Part shown: positions 23,410 to 32,749 of the stretch, in pieces
Layout of the letters: each line of letters opens with the position of its first letter
How positions within the stretch are numbered: the stretch's first letter is position 1
Origin: Candidatus Celerinatantimonas neptuna
GTDB lineage: Bacteria > Pseudomonadota > Gammaproteobacteria > Enterobacterales > Celerinatantimonadaceae
Assembly: GCA_911810475.1 (NCBI GenBank)
Contig: OU461276.1
Location: 3,163,501-3,227,500 of the forward strand
Length of the DNA: 64,000 bases
Direction: 5' to 3'
Position numbers and translations under genes: made by a program
The notes under the pieces: model-generated
Told to the model about the DNA's origin: nothing
Database searches by the model: none
The model's input: the letters and a program-made list of their open reading frames with translations, nothing else

Positions 23410-25734
23410 ATGAGTTATAGACAATATGATGGTCCGGCTGGTGGCTGGGGTGCGTTAAAAGCGACGACATTGCATCTCATCAAGAGCCAGAATGTCGCCA
23501 AAAATATATCGAATCTCTTAAGTACGAATCAAAGCCATGGATTTGATTGCCCGGGGTGTGCCTGGGGTGAAAAGAATGTAGCGGGACGGTTCCGGTTTTG
23601 TGAAAATGGTGCAAAAGCGGTGAACTGGGAGGCGACAAGCCGGCTGGTTGGTCGGGAATTCTTCCAACAACATCGTGTCAGTTGGTTAAATCGACAGAGT
23701 GATTATTTTCTCGAGTTTCAGGGCCGTTTAGCTGAACCGGTTCGCTATAATTCCGATACTGATCATTATGAGCCGATTTCCTGGGATGAGGCGTTTCGTG
23801 TCATTGCCGGGCACCTGAATGCATTAGATAATCCGAATCAGGCCGAATTTTATACCTCTGGCCGTGCCAGTAATGAAGCAGCTTTTCTTTATCAATTATT
23901 CGCACGCCGTTTAGGGACCAATAATTTCCCTGATTGTTCCAATATGTGTCATGAAGCAACCAGTTATGCACTGGCCCAGTCAATTGGGATTGGGAAAGGA
24001 ACCGTGACGATGGCTGATTTTGAAAAAGCAGATGCCATCTTTTTATTTGGACAGAACCCCGGAACCAACCATCCCAGAATGCTTGAGACGTTAAGTCATG
24101 CCTATAAACGGGGTGCGCGGGTTGTTGCATTTAACAATTTGCGTGAACGGGGGCTTGAGCGTTTTACTAATCCGCAAAATCCCATTGAAATGCTTAAAAA
24201 TGGTTCTACTCCGACGACCAGTGATTATTTTACGCCTAAATTAGGTGGTGATATGGCAGCCGTCAGGGGGATTGTTAAAATCCTCTTGAAGCGTCATCAG
24301 CAATTGCTTGATGAAGGACGTGCTTTGTTTGATCTTGAGTTTATCAAACAACACACCCAGGGAATGGATGATTATCTGTCTGAAGTTGAAAAAACGCCCT
24401 GGTCATTTATCGTTGAACAGTCTGGTTTGAGTCAGGAGCTGCTTGAAAAAGCTGCAGATATTTACCAAGGGGCTAAACGGGTCATTGTGACTTGGGCAAT
24501 GGGGATTACTCAGCATAAACATTCGGTGGCGACGATTCAGGAACTTGTCAATCTGCAACTGCTATTTGGTCAGATTGGTAAACAGGGCTGCGGATTGTGT
24601 CCGGTCAGGGGACATTCAAATGTGCAAGGTGATCGAACGGTTGGTATTAATGAAAAACCATCTGCTGCATTTCTTTCTAAAATCGAACATGTTTTTGGTT
24701 TTATACCTTCGTCGAAACCAGGTCATAACGTTGTTCAGGCATTACAGGCTATGCTTGATGGGCAGAGCCATATTTTTATGGCGCTCGGCGGGAATCTGGT
24801 TGCGGCAGCTCCTGATACAAAATTAGTGGCTAAAGCAATGCAACATTGCAGGCTAACGGTTCATGTTGCGACTAAGCTAAATCGAACTCATGTGACGCCG
24901 GGACAGGACTCAATTATCTTACCGTGTTTGGGCCGAACTGATGTGGATGAACAAGCTTCGGGGGCACAACGGGTGACGGTAGAAGATTCATTTTCGATGG
25001 TTCATGCGTCTTCTGGAAAAGTGAAGCCGATATCTGATTTGATGCGCTCAGAACCTGCAATTATAGCCGGAATAGCGCAGGCCTCCTTTGGAAGTGATGA
25101 TCCTATTGACTGGCAGTCACTTGCAGATAATTACGATAGAATTCGTGATCTTATCGAACAGGTTATTCCTAGTTTTTCTGATTTTAATCGCCGTATCGAA
25201 CACCCTGGGGGATTTTATTTAGGCAATTCGGCCAGAGATTTGGTTTGGAATACTCAAGGTGGCAAAGCCATGATCATGACTCATTCGCTACCTGAATCGA
25301 TTGTTCCGTTTTCCAATCAGGGTGATGGGAAAGTGTTTACACTGCAAACGCTACGTTCTCATGATCAGTATAATACGACGGTGTATGGTTTTGATGATCG
25401 TTATCGTGGGGTATTTGGCGAGCGGATGGTGGTATTTATGAACCCTGATGATCTTCAGGCTCTCAATCTTCAAGAGGAGACGCGGGTTGATATACAAACC
25501 GTTGATATCGGAGATGGCGAGCCGCGTTGTGTTCAAGGATTTAAAGTGATTCCTTATGCTATACCTCAAGGAGATATAGCTGCTTATTTCCCGGAAGCTA
25601 ATCCGTTGATTCCATTGTCAAGTACGGGTGATTTTAGTGATACGCCGACATCTAAATCTGTTGCAGTGACTATTAAAAAATCGGTTGATAAAGTGATTTT
25701 AGGTGGGACAAATGAAACCGGGCGTTTCATTTAA
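23410..25734 (+). CDS. ydeP: FdhF/YdeP-family molybdopterin oxidoreductase
   Basis: 774 residues, close to E. coli YdeP (759). The N-terminus (YDGPAGGWGALKATTLHLIK, HGFDCPGCAWGE) is characteristic of this family. Cofactor segments include FYTSGRASNEAAFLYQLFAR, DCSNMCHEATSYAL, FGQNPGTNHPRML and QIGKQGCGLCPVRGHSNVQG. It should bind bis-MGD; a complete CxxCxxxC cluster as in FdhF is not evident near the start. E. coli YdeP has been linked to acid resistance, and its true substrate is unknown. Coupling with fdhD supports a sulfurated molybdenum site. AAGGA lies about 9 nt before the ATG. Confidence 0.9.
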   Translation: MSYRQYDGPAGGWGALKATTLHLIKSQNVAKNISNLLSTNQSHGFDCPGCAWGEKNVAGRFRFCENGAKAVNWEATSRLVGREFFQQHRVSWLNRQSDYFLEFQGRLAEPVRYNSDTDHYEPISWDEAFRVIAGHLNALDNPNQAEFYTSGRASNEAAFLYQLFARRLGTNNFPDCSNMCHEATSYALAQSIGIGKGTVTMADFEKADAIFLFGQNPGTNHPRMLETLSHAYKRGARVVAFNNLRERGLERFTNPQNPIEMLKNGSTPTTSDYFTPKLGGDMAAVRGIVKILLKRHQQLLDEGRALFDLEFIKQHTQGMDDYLSEVEKTPWSFIVEQSGLSQELLEKAADIYQGAKRVIVTWAMGITQHKHSVATIQELVNLQLLFGQIGKQGCGLCPVRGHSNVQGDRTVGINEKPSAAFLSKIEHVFGFIPSSKPGHNVVQALQAMLDGQSHIFMALGGNLVAAAPDTKLVAKAMQHCRLTVHVATKLNRTHVTPGQDSIILPCLGRTDVDEQASGAQRVTVEDSFSMVHASSGKVKPISDLMRSEPAIIAGIAQASFGSDDPIDWQSLADNYDRIRDLIEQVIPSFSDFNRRIEHPGGFYLGNSARDLVWNTQGGKAMIMTHSLPESIVPFSNQGDGKVFTLQTLRSHDQYNTTVYGFDDRYRGVFGERMVVFMNPDDLQALNLQEETRVDIQTVDIGDGEPRCVQGFKVIPYAIPQGDIAAYFPEANPLIPLSSTGDFSDTPTSKSVAVTIKKSVDKVILGGTNETGRFI

Positions 25735-25959
25735 GGCAAAGGTTTTTTGAGCATTGTATCTTGTAATTTAACCTGAATTCGATTTTAAGTTAATGATAAC
25801 GATTATTTTAGTACTTAACTACAACTCGGGATAAGAAGGCCTTTTCTGATAGGGATTAAAGTTTGTTCGAAATAACCGGAACCATTTCATGTCAAAGGTT
25901 CCGGTTCGTGAAGAATCTGGTGTTAATCAGGTCTTCACTTGATTTCTTTTTGTGTAATA
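25735..25959. other. Convergent intergenic region with MITE fragment, Fur-like site and hairpin
   Basis: It lies between the convergent ydeP-like and marR-like genes. It contains, in order, a 15/19 match to the Fur-box consensus at 25789-25807, a 35-bp block (25828-25862) matching the MITE at 59828-59862 in 34 of 35 positions, and a perfect hairpin with arms AACCGGAACC (25874-25883) and GGTTCCGGTT (25897-25906). The hairpin lacks a T run, so its role as a bidirectional terminator is uncertain. Confidence 0.55.
25828..25862. repeat. Partial copy of the 59811-60018 MITE-like element
   Basis: 34 of 35 bases match the left part of the element at 59828-59862, including GGGATAAGAA and CTGATAGGGATTAAAGT. 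The outer CCTCA end is altered (CTACAACTC precedes it) and no matching right end is seen, so it is a remnant. Confidence 0.7.
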
Positions 25960-26409
25960 TCAGTTGTTATCTAAGTTTTTACTAATCGACTCGTTTAATT
26001 TAGCAAGTAAATGAGCTAAAGAGGCTTTTTCATCACTTGTCCATTCATGGAATACTTTAGCGGTATTCGTTCGTTTTTTTGCCTGGGTTTCATTGAATTT
26101 TTCAATGCCTATTGGTGTAACGTTGATGAGGCATCCTCGTCGATCGGTTGGATCAGCTAATCGCTCAATTAAATCTAAATCAATCATCGCCTTGATTTGT
26201 CGGGTAACGGTTGATGAGTCTAAACCTAGTTGGAGTGCAAGAACCCCTGAAGACTGAGGCGATTTCTCTGTTAGTAACCTTAATAGGAGATAGTGAGCTC
26301 GCTCTAATGGGTAGTTTCGACGCCTGTTGTTAGCTTCTAACCAGCGAGCCAGATATGACAAGTTTTCCTCAATTTTTTTGATTGATGGATCATGATTAAT
26401 ATCGCTCAC
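25960..26409 (-). CDS. MarR-family transcriptional regulator
   Basis: 149 residues with a winged helix-turn-helix. The sequence ERAHYLLLRLLTEKSPQSSG is followed by LALQLGLDSSTVTRQIKAMI (recognition helix), and then the wing with the family signature DPTDRRGCLINVTPIGIEKF. It should act as a dimer and respond to a small ligand or oxidant. It faces the 1.4-kb nuo leader on one side and converges with the ydeP-like gene on the other, so its targets cannot be told from position. The ATG at 26407-26409 is preceded by GGGAGAT. Confidence 0.9.
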   Translation of the reverse strand: MSDINHDPSIKKIEENLSYLARWLEANNRRRNYPLERAHYLLLRLLTEKSPQSSGVLALQLGLDSSTVTRQIKAMIDLDLIERLADPTDRRGCLINVTPIGIEKFNETQAKKRTNTAKVFHEWTSDEKASLAHLLAKLNESISKNLDNN

Positions 26410-27854
26410 GATTGAATATCTCCCTTGTATTTATTATATGATTTATCATCTTCTATCCTTTATTTTTAATATATTTGTAATAAGTACATCATAAGAAGCC
26501 AATATGACACATCATTGTTTAAGTTTCGTGTTGTGATGACTTGAAAATACAACTATCACAAATAGCTTACTAATCCAAGTTAGCCTTGTCTCTCACAATA
26601 AAAATGAGACATAGGTTTCGTTTGTAATTTAAAATATAACAATACATAAATTGTACTTTCACCTGTAAATTATGGTTGTACTGGTGAATTTTTGTTAAAT
26701 CTAACCCAAAAAAATAATTTTTTGCCATTTTTTTATCGTTTCCAGCTTTTTATCTTAAATTGGCATAAGCAGTGAATCTAGCAATAGACAGCCTAAAACC
26801 CCGCATTTTTATTATTAACAAGTAAAACGGGGGAGATATACCCCTACAAATCCTATGTAATTAGTCATCTTCCTTAAAAATGAAACTATATTTCTATATT
26901 TGTTAGAAAAAAATGGATGTCGTGAGTAGATATATCTATATGTTTTAAGCCGTTTTCAATATTTATCGGCTATTTTTCATATTTTCATAATTATTTAAAA
27001 TAACTCTATGTTTTATAAGAAATTAATCATATAGTTTTGTTATGTTAATCATTGGTTGTTTTGTTAGGGCTGTGTTGCCTTATTTGCGTAATATCCGATA
27101 TAACATGTTTGAAAGTATGTTAAGTAAAGTGAAAGTGATGTAAAATCTGCTTGTTTCTGTTTGCTTGGTTTATCAACTGGTTTACATAATCAGTTCGAAA
27201 AGCACACGGAATGAGCCACTGATAGGCTCTGTCATTAGCCAGGCTGGCCTTCCTCATGCAGGTAATCGTTGTGTGCCCAGATTATGGCTGCTTTTAGGTT
27301 GACCGGTATCCGGTAATGATAAATATAAAAAAGAAGAAGCAAAACCGTAGGCTATGCTGAGGGGTTGCTGAGCTTTGGTGGTAGTTTTTGCAGCAAATAC
27401 TGCCCACTGGATTTATTTAACACGTCTTGTGCTTTGTTGAGCCAATTGACTTAGCTTGCTAAGTTCTATCGGCTTTGGCTTATCCAAAAGTGTTTAATAT
27501 AAACAAAATCTAATCACCAAAGGTCAATGACTCTGTGGCCGGTTGATCTTTTATGATGGTTTTTAGCAGTCATTTGCTGTTTGTTTAGACAAGATAATAC
27601 AAGTGCTTAACTGTCCGTTTATACGGATCATAGACTAAAGTAAAAGTAGTGAGTTCATTACGGATTCTTATAAGTGTCTATGGTGCGTTGAGTGAATATC
27701 GCTTATCGCGTTTAAACGTGTTTGTTTCGAACAAAATTAACCAACATATGTCAACAACAACTTTAGAGTTGGTCGGTTAACTCTTCTATATTCTGGCGCA
27801 TCGGATGACTGGATTCTGGTGTTTGTCTTCTAAATTTTTATAAGCGTAATTGCT
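26410..27854. promoter_or_regulatory. 1.4-kb gene-free region upstream of nuoA
   Basis: No credible gene on either strand. The first about 650 bp are very AT-rich. The next about 750 bp have ordinary composition and several stem candidates, including GAGCC-N7-GGCTC near 27211-27230 and a perfect palindrome ACTTAGC-TT-GCTAAGT at 27449-27464 beside a TTGAC element. It must hold the promoter of the nuo operon and possibly a long leader. I could not assign -10/-35 pairs or Fnr, ArcA or Fis sites with confidence, and no tRNA or known small RNA was recognised. Confidence 0.4.
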
Positions 27855-28295
27855 ATGTCAACAACCATTGATGTCATCGCCCAGCATTGGGCATTTTCGG
27901 TGTTCTTGGTCGTCGCGGTCGGTTTATGTGGCGCCATGTTGCTAGGGGGCTATTTGCTTGGTGGACGAGCTAAAGCTCCCGCAAAGAATACGCCTTTTGA
28001 GTCAGGAATCGCGTCGGTTGGATCGGCAAGACTTCGTCTATCTGCAAAATTTTATCTGGTTGCGATGTTTTTTGTGATTTTCGATGTTGAAGCCCTATAC
28101 CTTTATGCTTGGTCTGTTTCGATTCGTGAAAGTGGATGGACCGGTTTTGTGGAAGCGGCCATCTTTATCGCGATTTTACTTGCAGGTCTTTTGTATCTTA
28201 TTCGTACCGGCGCCCTGGATTGGACTCCGTCTCGCTCTAAACGTCAGACGAAGCAATCTGAAATTGTCAAATTGGTTAATGGTTCTCATAAATAA
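27855..28295 (+). CDS. nuoA: NADH-quinone oxidoreductase subunit A
   Basis: 146 residues with three membrane spans, an inner-membrane subunit of complex I close to the quinone site. The family core is [20 protein letters not shown], followed by [20 protein letters not shown] with conserved acidic residues in span 2. It is the first gene of a complete nuoA-N operon, 14 bp before nuoB. It matches the usual length of about 147 in E. coli. Confidence 0.95.
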   Translation: MSTTIDVIAQHWAFSVFLVVAVGLCGAMLLGGYLLGGRAKAPAKNTPFESGIASVGSARLRLSAKFYLVAMFFVIFDVEALYLYAWSVSIRESGWTGFVEAAIFIAILLAGLLYLIRTGALDWTPSRSKRQTKQSEIVKLVNGSHK

Positions 28296-28309
28296 CAACG
28301 AGGTTCATC

Positions 28310-28984
28310 ATGGATTACACGCTCACCCGCATTGATCCCGATAGTGAAGGTGATCGCTATCCGCTGCAGAGCAAGCAGGTTGTGACTGACCCGCTGGAAC
28401 AACAGGTTCATCGCAGTGTTTTTTTAGGAAAGCTTGATACAGCGCTCCACGATATGGTGAATTGGGGACGCAAAAATTCTTTATGGCCTTATAACTTTGG
28501 CCTGTCCTGTTGTTATGTAGAAATGACCACATCGTTTACAGCCGCTCATGATGTCGCTCGTTTTGGTTCAGAAGTATTACGTGCTTCGCCCCGTCAGGCT
28601 GATTTCATGGTTGTTGCCGGTACTTGCTTTACTAAAATGGCACCGGTTATTCAGCGTCTTTATGATCAGATGCTGGCGCCAAAATGGGTGATTTCAATGG
28701 GCGCTTGCGCTAATTCTGGTGGTATGTATGACATCTACTCTGTGGTTCAGGGGGTGGATAAATTCTTACCTGTTGATGTTTATATTCCCGGATGTCCTCC
28801 GCGTCCTGAAGCCTATATTCAGGCGCTGACATTACTGCAAGAGTCGATTGGCAAGGAACGTCGGCCGCTATCTTGGGTTGTGGGTGATCAAGGTGTTTAT
28901 CGTGCCAATATGCAATCAGAGCGCGAACGAAAACGCGGTGAACGGATTGCCGTTAAAAACCTGCGTACACCAGATGAAATTTAA
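28310..28984 (+). CDS. nuoB: NADH-quinone oxidoreductase subunit B
   Basis: 224 residues. It carries the [4Fe-4S] cluster N2, which donates electrons to quinone. The ligands are in [13 protein letters not shown] (tandem Cys), [12 protein letters not shown] and [24 protein letters not shown] is also conserved. It sits at the junction of the peripheral and membrane arms. Length and motifs match E. coli NuoB (220). Confidence 0.96.
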   Translation: MDYTLTRIDPDSEGDRYPLQSKQVVTDPLEQQVHRSVFLGKLDTALHDMVNWGRKNSLWPYNFGLSCCYVEMTTSFTAAHDVARFGSEVLRASPRQADFMVVAGTCFTKMAPVIQRLYDQMLAPKWVISMGACANSGGMYDIYSVVQGVDKFLPVDVYIPGCPPRPEAYIQALTLLQESIGKERRPLSWVVGDQGVYRANMQSERERKRGERIAVKNLRTPDEI

Positions 28985-29024
28985 TCGCTTAGAAATTTGA
29001 TTTTAGAATCCGAGATAGTGAGCA

Positions 29025-30824
29025 ATGATGTCAAAAAACACAATGCAATCTCCTGCTGAACCTTGGCAAACAGCCGATCATCAAGATGATCCGGTAGTTG
29101 CCGAATTGGTTCAACAGTTTGGAATGGACATTTTTTCTATCCAACCAACCCGTACTGGGATGCCTGTTATTTGGGTTGCACGGGAACATATTCAGAATGT
29201 TTTACTGTTTTTGAAAAAACAGCCTCAACCTTATTCGATGCTTTATGATTTGCATGGCGTTGACGAGCGGCAGCGAAGTCATCGTGATGGGCTTCCAAAA
29301 GCTGATTTTACCGTCTTTTATCATCTCATTTCGATTGATCGCAATCGGGATATTATGCTCAAAGTTGCTTTAGGCGAAGCAAGCCTGGAGCTTCCAACGA
29401 TTACTCAGATATTTGCCAATGCCAATTGGTATGAGCGCGAAACCTGGGAAATGTTTGGTATTGTTTTTAAAGGACACCCTAATTTGCGGCGGATTATGAT
29501 GCCAACGACCTGGGAAGGTCATCCGCTGCGTAAAGATTATCCGGCCCGTGCGACAGAATTTGATCCATTTGAACTGACACGTCAGAAAGAACAGTTAGAA
29601 ATGGAAGCGCTGACTTTCAAACCCGAAGAATGGGGGATGCAGCGCGGTAATAATAAAGAAGATTACATGTTCTTGAACCTGGGGCCGAACCATCCATCAG
29701 CCCATGGTGCTTTTCGTATTATTTTGCAGCTTGATGGCGAAGAGATCATCGATTGTGTCCCCGATATCGGTTATCACCATCGCGGTGCCGAAAAGATGGC
29801 AGAGCGTCAGTCCTGGCATAGTTATATTCCGTATACCGATCGAATCGAATATTTAGGTGGTTGTGTCAACGAGATGCCTTATGTGTTAGCGGTTGAAAAA
29901 CTGGCTGGCATTCAGGTGCCTCAGCGTGTGGAAGTTATCCGTGTGATGCTTTCTGAACTGTTCCGAATTAACAGTCATCTGCTTTACATCTCGACCTTTA
30001 TTCAGGATGTCGGTGCAATGACACCGGTATTTTTTGCGTTTACCGATCGTCAAAAAATTTATGATTTAGTTGAAGCGATCACCGGTTTTCGTATGCACCC
30101 GGCATGGTTCCGAATTGGTGGGGTAGCTCATGATTTACCGAGAGGTTGGGAACGTTTGCTCAAAGAATTCCTTGATTGGATGCCTAAACGTCTGAATGAA
30201 TATGTAACTGCTGCATTGAAAAATACGGTGCTTAAAGGTCGGGCGCAGGGCGTTGCCACTTATACCGCACAGGAAGCTCTGGATTGGGGCGTGACAGGTG
30301 CTGGCCTGCGGGCAACGGGGATTGAATTTGATGTCCGTAAATGGCGGCCATATTCCGGTTATGAGAACTTTGATTTTGATATTCCGGTCGGTGGTGGCAT
30401 CAGCGATTGTTATAACCGGGTGATGTTGAAAGTCGAGGAGATCCGTCAGAGTTTAAGGATCCTTCAACAGTGTTATGACCATATGCCATCAGGTCCGTTT
30501 AAAGCGGATCATCCATTGACGACTCCGCCGCCTAAAGAGCGGACATTGCAGCATATTGAAACATTGATTACTCACTTCTTACAGGTTTCCTGGGGACCTG
30601 TGATGCCAGCCAATGAGTCGTTCCAGATGATTGAAGCGACTAAAGGAATAAACAGTTATTACCTGACGAGTGACGGAAGTACCACGAGTTATCGTACCCG
30701 GGTCCGGACGCCGAGTTTTGCGCATTTGCAGCAGATCCCGTCAGTGATCCGAGGTAGTCTGGTATCAGATTTGATTGTCTACCTCGGGAGTATTGATTTC
30801 GTTATGTCTGATGTGGATCGTTAA
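29025..30824 (+). CDS. nuoCD: NADH-quinone oxidoreductase fused subunit C/D
   Basis: 599 residues. The N-terminal about 180 residues are the 30-kDa subunit (NuoC): [20 protein letters not shown] and GHPLRKDYP. The C-terminal about 390 residues are the 49-kDa subunit (NuoD): [34 protein letters not shown]. NuoD forms the quinone pocket with NuoB. The C-D fusion is typical of E. coli-type complex I and helps to place the organism among gammaproteobacteria. Only 2 bp separate it from nuoE. Confidence 0.96.
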   Translation: MMSKNTMQSPAEPWQTADHQDDPVVAELVQQFGMDIFSIQPTRTGMPVIWVAREHIQNVLLFLKKQPQPYSMLYDLHGVDERQRSHRDGLPKADFTVFYHLISIDRNRDIMLKVALGEASLELPTITQIFANANWYERETWEMFGIVFKGHPNLRRIMMPTTWEGHPLRKDYPARATEFDPFELTRQKEQLEMEALTFKPEEWGMQRGNNKEDYMFLNLGPNHPSAHGAFRIILQLDGEEIIDCVPDIGYHHRGAEKMAERQSWHSYIPYTDRIEYLGGCVNEMPYVLAVEKLAGIQVPQRVEVIRVMLSELFRINSHLLYISTFIQDVGAMTPVFFAFTDRQKIYDLVEAITGFRMHPAWFRIGGVAHDLPRGWERLLKEFLDWMPKRLNEYVTAALKNTVLKGRAQGVATYTAQEALDWGVTGAGLRATGIEFDVRKWRPYSGYENFDFDIPVGGGISDCYNRVMLKVEEIRQSLRILQQCYDHMPSGPFKADHPLTTPPPKERTLQHIETLITHFLQVSWGPVMPANESFQMIEATKGINSYYLTSDGSTTSYRTRVRTPSFAHLQQIPSVIRGSLVSDLIVYLGSIDFVMSDVDR

Positions 30825-30826
30825 TC

Positions 30827-31345
30827 ATGAAGCAACCAACACAAACAATTGAAGTGTCGGTCGACTATGGTCATGGTTTCGTTTTAAGCGAAGCCGATGC
30901 ACAGTTGATTGAACAAGAAAAACATCACTATGAAGATCCGCGTGCTGTGTCTATTGAAGCACTAAAAATTGTTCAAAAGAGTCATGGCTGGGTGCCCGAT
31001 GGCGCCATTGGCGCTATTGCTGAATTACTGGGGATTCCTGCCAGTGATGTTGAAGGCGTTGCAACCTTCTACAGTCAAATTTATCGACAGCCGGTTGGCC
31101 GTCATATCATCCGTTATTGTGACAGTGTTGTGTGCTACATCACTGGTTTTAAAAGTATTGTCGATGAGCTTGAAAAACAGCTGGATATTAAACCCGGGCA
31201 GACAACTGTTGATGGCCGGTTTACGTTATTACCGACATGTTGCCTTGGCAATTGCGACAAAGGGCCAACGATGATGATTGATGATGATACGCACAGCCAT
31301 CTGAAAGTGTCTGAACTTGCGGCTATTTTGGAGCAATACCAATGA
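30827..31345 (+). CDS. nuoE: NADH-quinone oxidoreductase subunit E
   Basis: 172 residues with a thioredoxin-like fold that binds [2Fe-2S] cluster N1a. Ligands are visible in CDSVVC and [17 protein letters not shown]. The helical N-terminus ([38 protein letters not shown]) is standard. It forms the NADH-oxidising module with NuoF and NuoG. Its stop overlaps the nuoF start (ATGA). Confidence 0.96.
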   Translation: MKQPTQTIEVSVDYGHGFVLSEADAQLIEQEKHHYEDPRAVSIEALKIVQKSHGWVPDGAIGAIAELLGIPASDVEGVATFYSQIYRQPVGRHIIRYCDSVVCYITGFKSIVDELEKQLDIKPGQTTVDGRFTLLPTCCLGNCDKGPTMMIDDDTHSHLKVSELAAILEQYQ

Positions 31346-32673
31346 GTCTGACTATAAATCGTACGGCAGAAACACATCCTCTGACATGGCGGCTACGTGA
31401 AGATGGTCAACCTGTCTGGTTAGATGAATATCGCCGTCAGGAAGGTTATATCGGGGTTGAGCGGGCATTGGCCATGTCACCGGATGAAGTGGTGACTCAG
31501 GTTAAAGATGCAGGTCTTCGGGGCCGCGGTGGGGCGGGGTTCCCAACCGGTTTTAAATGGAGCCTGATGCCTAAAGATGAATCGCTGAATATTCGTTACT
31601 TAATCTGTAATGCTGATGAAATGGAGCCTGGTACATATAAAGACCGGCTGCTCATGGAACAGATGCCTCATTTGCTGATTGAAGGGATGATTATCGGAGG
31701 CTTTGCAATTAAGGCTTACCGCGGCTATATCTTTTTGCGCGGGGAATATATAGAAGCTGCCGAACATCTGCGAAAAGCGATTGAAGAAGCCAAAGCTGCT
31801 GGTTTGCTGGGTAAAGATATTCTTGGAAGCGGCAAGGATTTCGAGCTGTTTGTGCATACCGGAGCAGGTCGTTATATCTGTGGCGAAGAAACAGCACTGA
31901 TCAATTCACTAGAAGGACGGCGGGCTAATCCCAGGGCTAAACCGCCATTTCCGGCAATGTCCGGAGCATGGGGAAAACCGACCTGTGTCAATAATGTGGA
32001 ATCGTTATGTAATGTCCCTGGGATTATGAACCGTGGGATTGACTGGTACAAAGGCTTGTCAGCCAATGGTAGTACTGATGCCGGGACTAAAATGATGGGC
32101 TTTGCTGGTCGGGTCAATAATCCTGGTCTGTGGGAAGTCCCAATGGGAACGACTGCCCGGACCATTTTTGAAGAATATGCCGGTGGTATGCAGTCAGGGT
32201 TGACTTTAAAAGCCTGGCAACCTGGCGGTGCGGGGACTGATTTTTTGTTACCAGAGCATCTGGATTTGCCGATGGATTTTGATCACATTGCCAAAGCCGG
32301 TAGCCGGATGGGGACGGCTTTATCTATGGCGGTGGACAATGAGGTCAATATGGTCTCATTGCTGCGTAATCTGGAGGAATTTTTTGCCCGGGAATCGTGT
32401 GGTTGGTGTACCCCATGCCGGGATGGATTGCCATGGAGCGTGAAGTTGTTAGAAGCCATTGAAAAAGGCGAAGGTCAACCTGGCGATATTGAAACACTTG
32501 AGCACTTATGTCGCTCGCTTGCTCCTGGTCATACGTTTTGTGCTCATGCTCCGGGGGCTGTAGAACCTTTGCAAAGTGCAATTAAATATTTCCGTGGTGA
32601 GTTTGAAGCTGGGATTAAACAGGTTGCGAATAATTTACACGATATTCGTGGGATCCAACCAAACCAGCGATAG
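31342..32673 (+). CDS. nuoF: NADH-quinone oxidoreductase subunit F
   Basis: 443 residues. It binds FMN and NADH and cluster N3. Seen are the glycine-rich loop [38 protein letters not shown], and the cluster ligands [12 protein letters not shown] plus a later Cys ([15 protein letters not shown] region). This is the NADH entry site. A 76-bp gap with a hairpin follows before nuoG. Confidence 0.96.
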   Translation: MSLTINRTAETHPLTWRLREDGQPVWLDEYRRQEGYIGVERALAMSPDEVVTQVKDAGLRGRGGAGFPTGFKWSLMPKDESLNIRYLICNADEMEPGTYKDRLLMEQMPHLLIEGMIIGGFAIKAYRGYIFLRGEYIEAAEHLRKAIEEAKAAGLLGKDILGSGKDFELFVHTGAGRYICGEETALINSLEGRRANPRAKPPFPAMSGAWGKPTCVNNVESLCNVPGIMNRGIDWYKGLSANGSTDAGTKMMGFAGRVNNPGLWEVPMGTTARTIFEEYAGGMQSGLTLKAWQPGGAGTDFLLPEHLDLPMDFDHIAKAGSRMGTALSMAVDNEVNMVSLLRNLEEFFARESCGWCTPCRDGLPWSVKLLEAIEKGEGQPGDIETLEHLCRSLAPGHTFCAHAPGAVEPLQSAIKYFRGEFEAGIKQVANNLHDIRGIQPNQR

Positions 32674-32708
32674 ACGTGCCAGGCACAACCAAATTTTTGA
32701 GTTCAACT

Positions 32709-32728
32709 CCCGTTAGATATTTAACGGG
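32709..32728 (+). other. Hairpin between nuoF and nuoG
   Basis: A perfect 7-bp stem, CCCGTTA and TAACGGG, with a 6-nt loop lies in the 76-bp nuoF-nuoG gap. No T run follows, so it is more likely a processing or stability element than a terminator. Confidence 0.45.
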
Positions 32729-32749
32729 CCATTGGGAAGCATACTGAAT

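Noticed and set aside
25874-25906. Hairpin as a strong intrinsic terminator
   Set aside because: The stem is perfect but no T run follows on either strand, so it is mentioned only within the intergenic entry.
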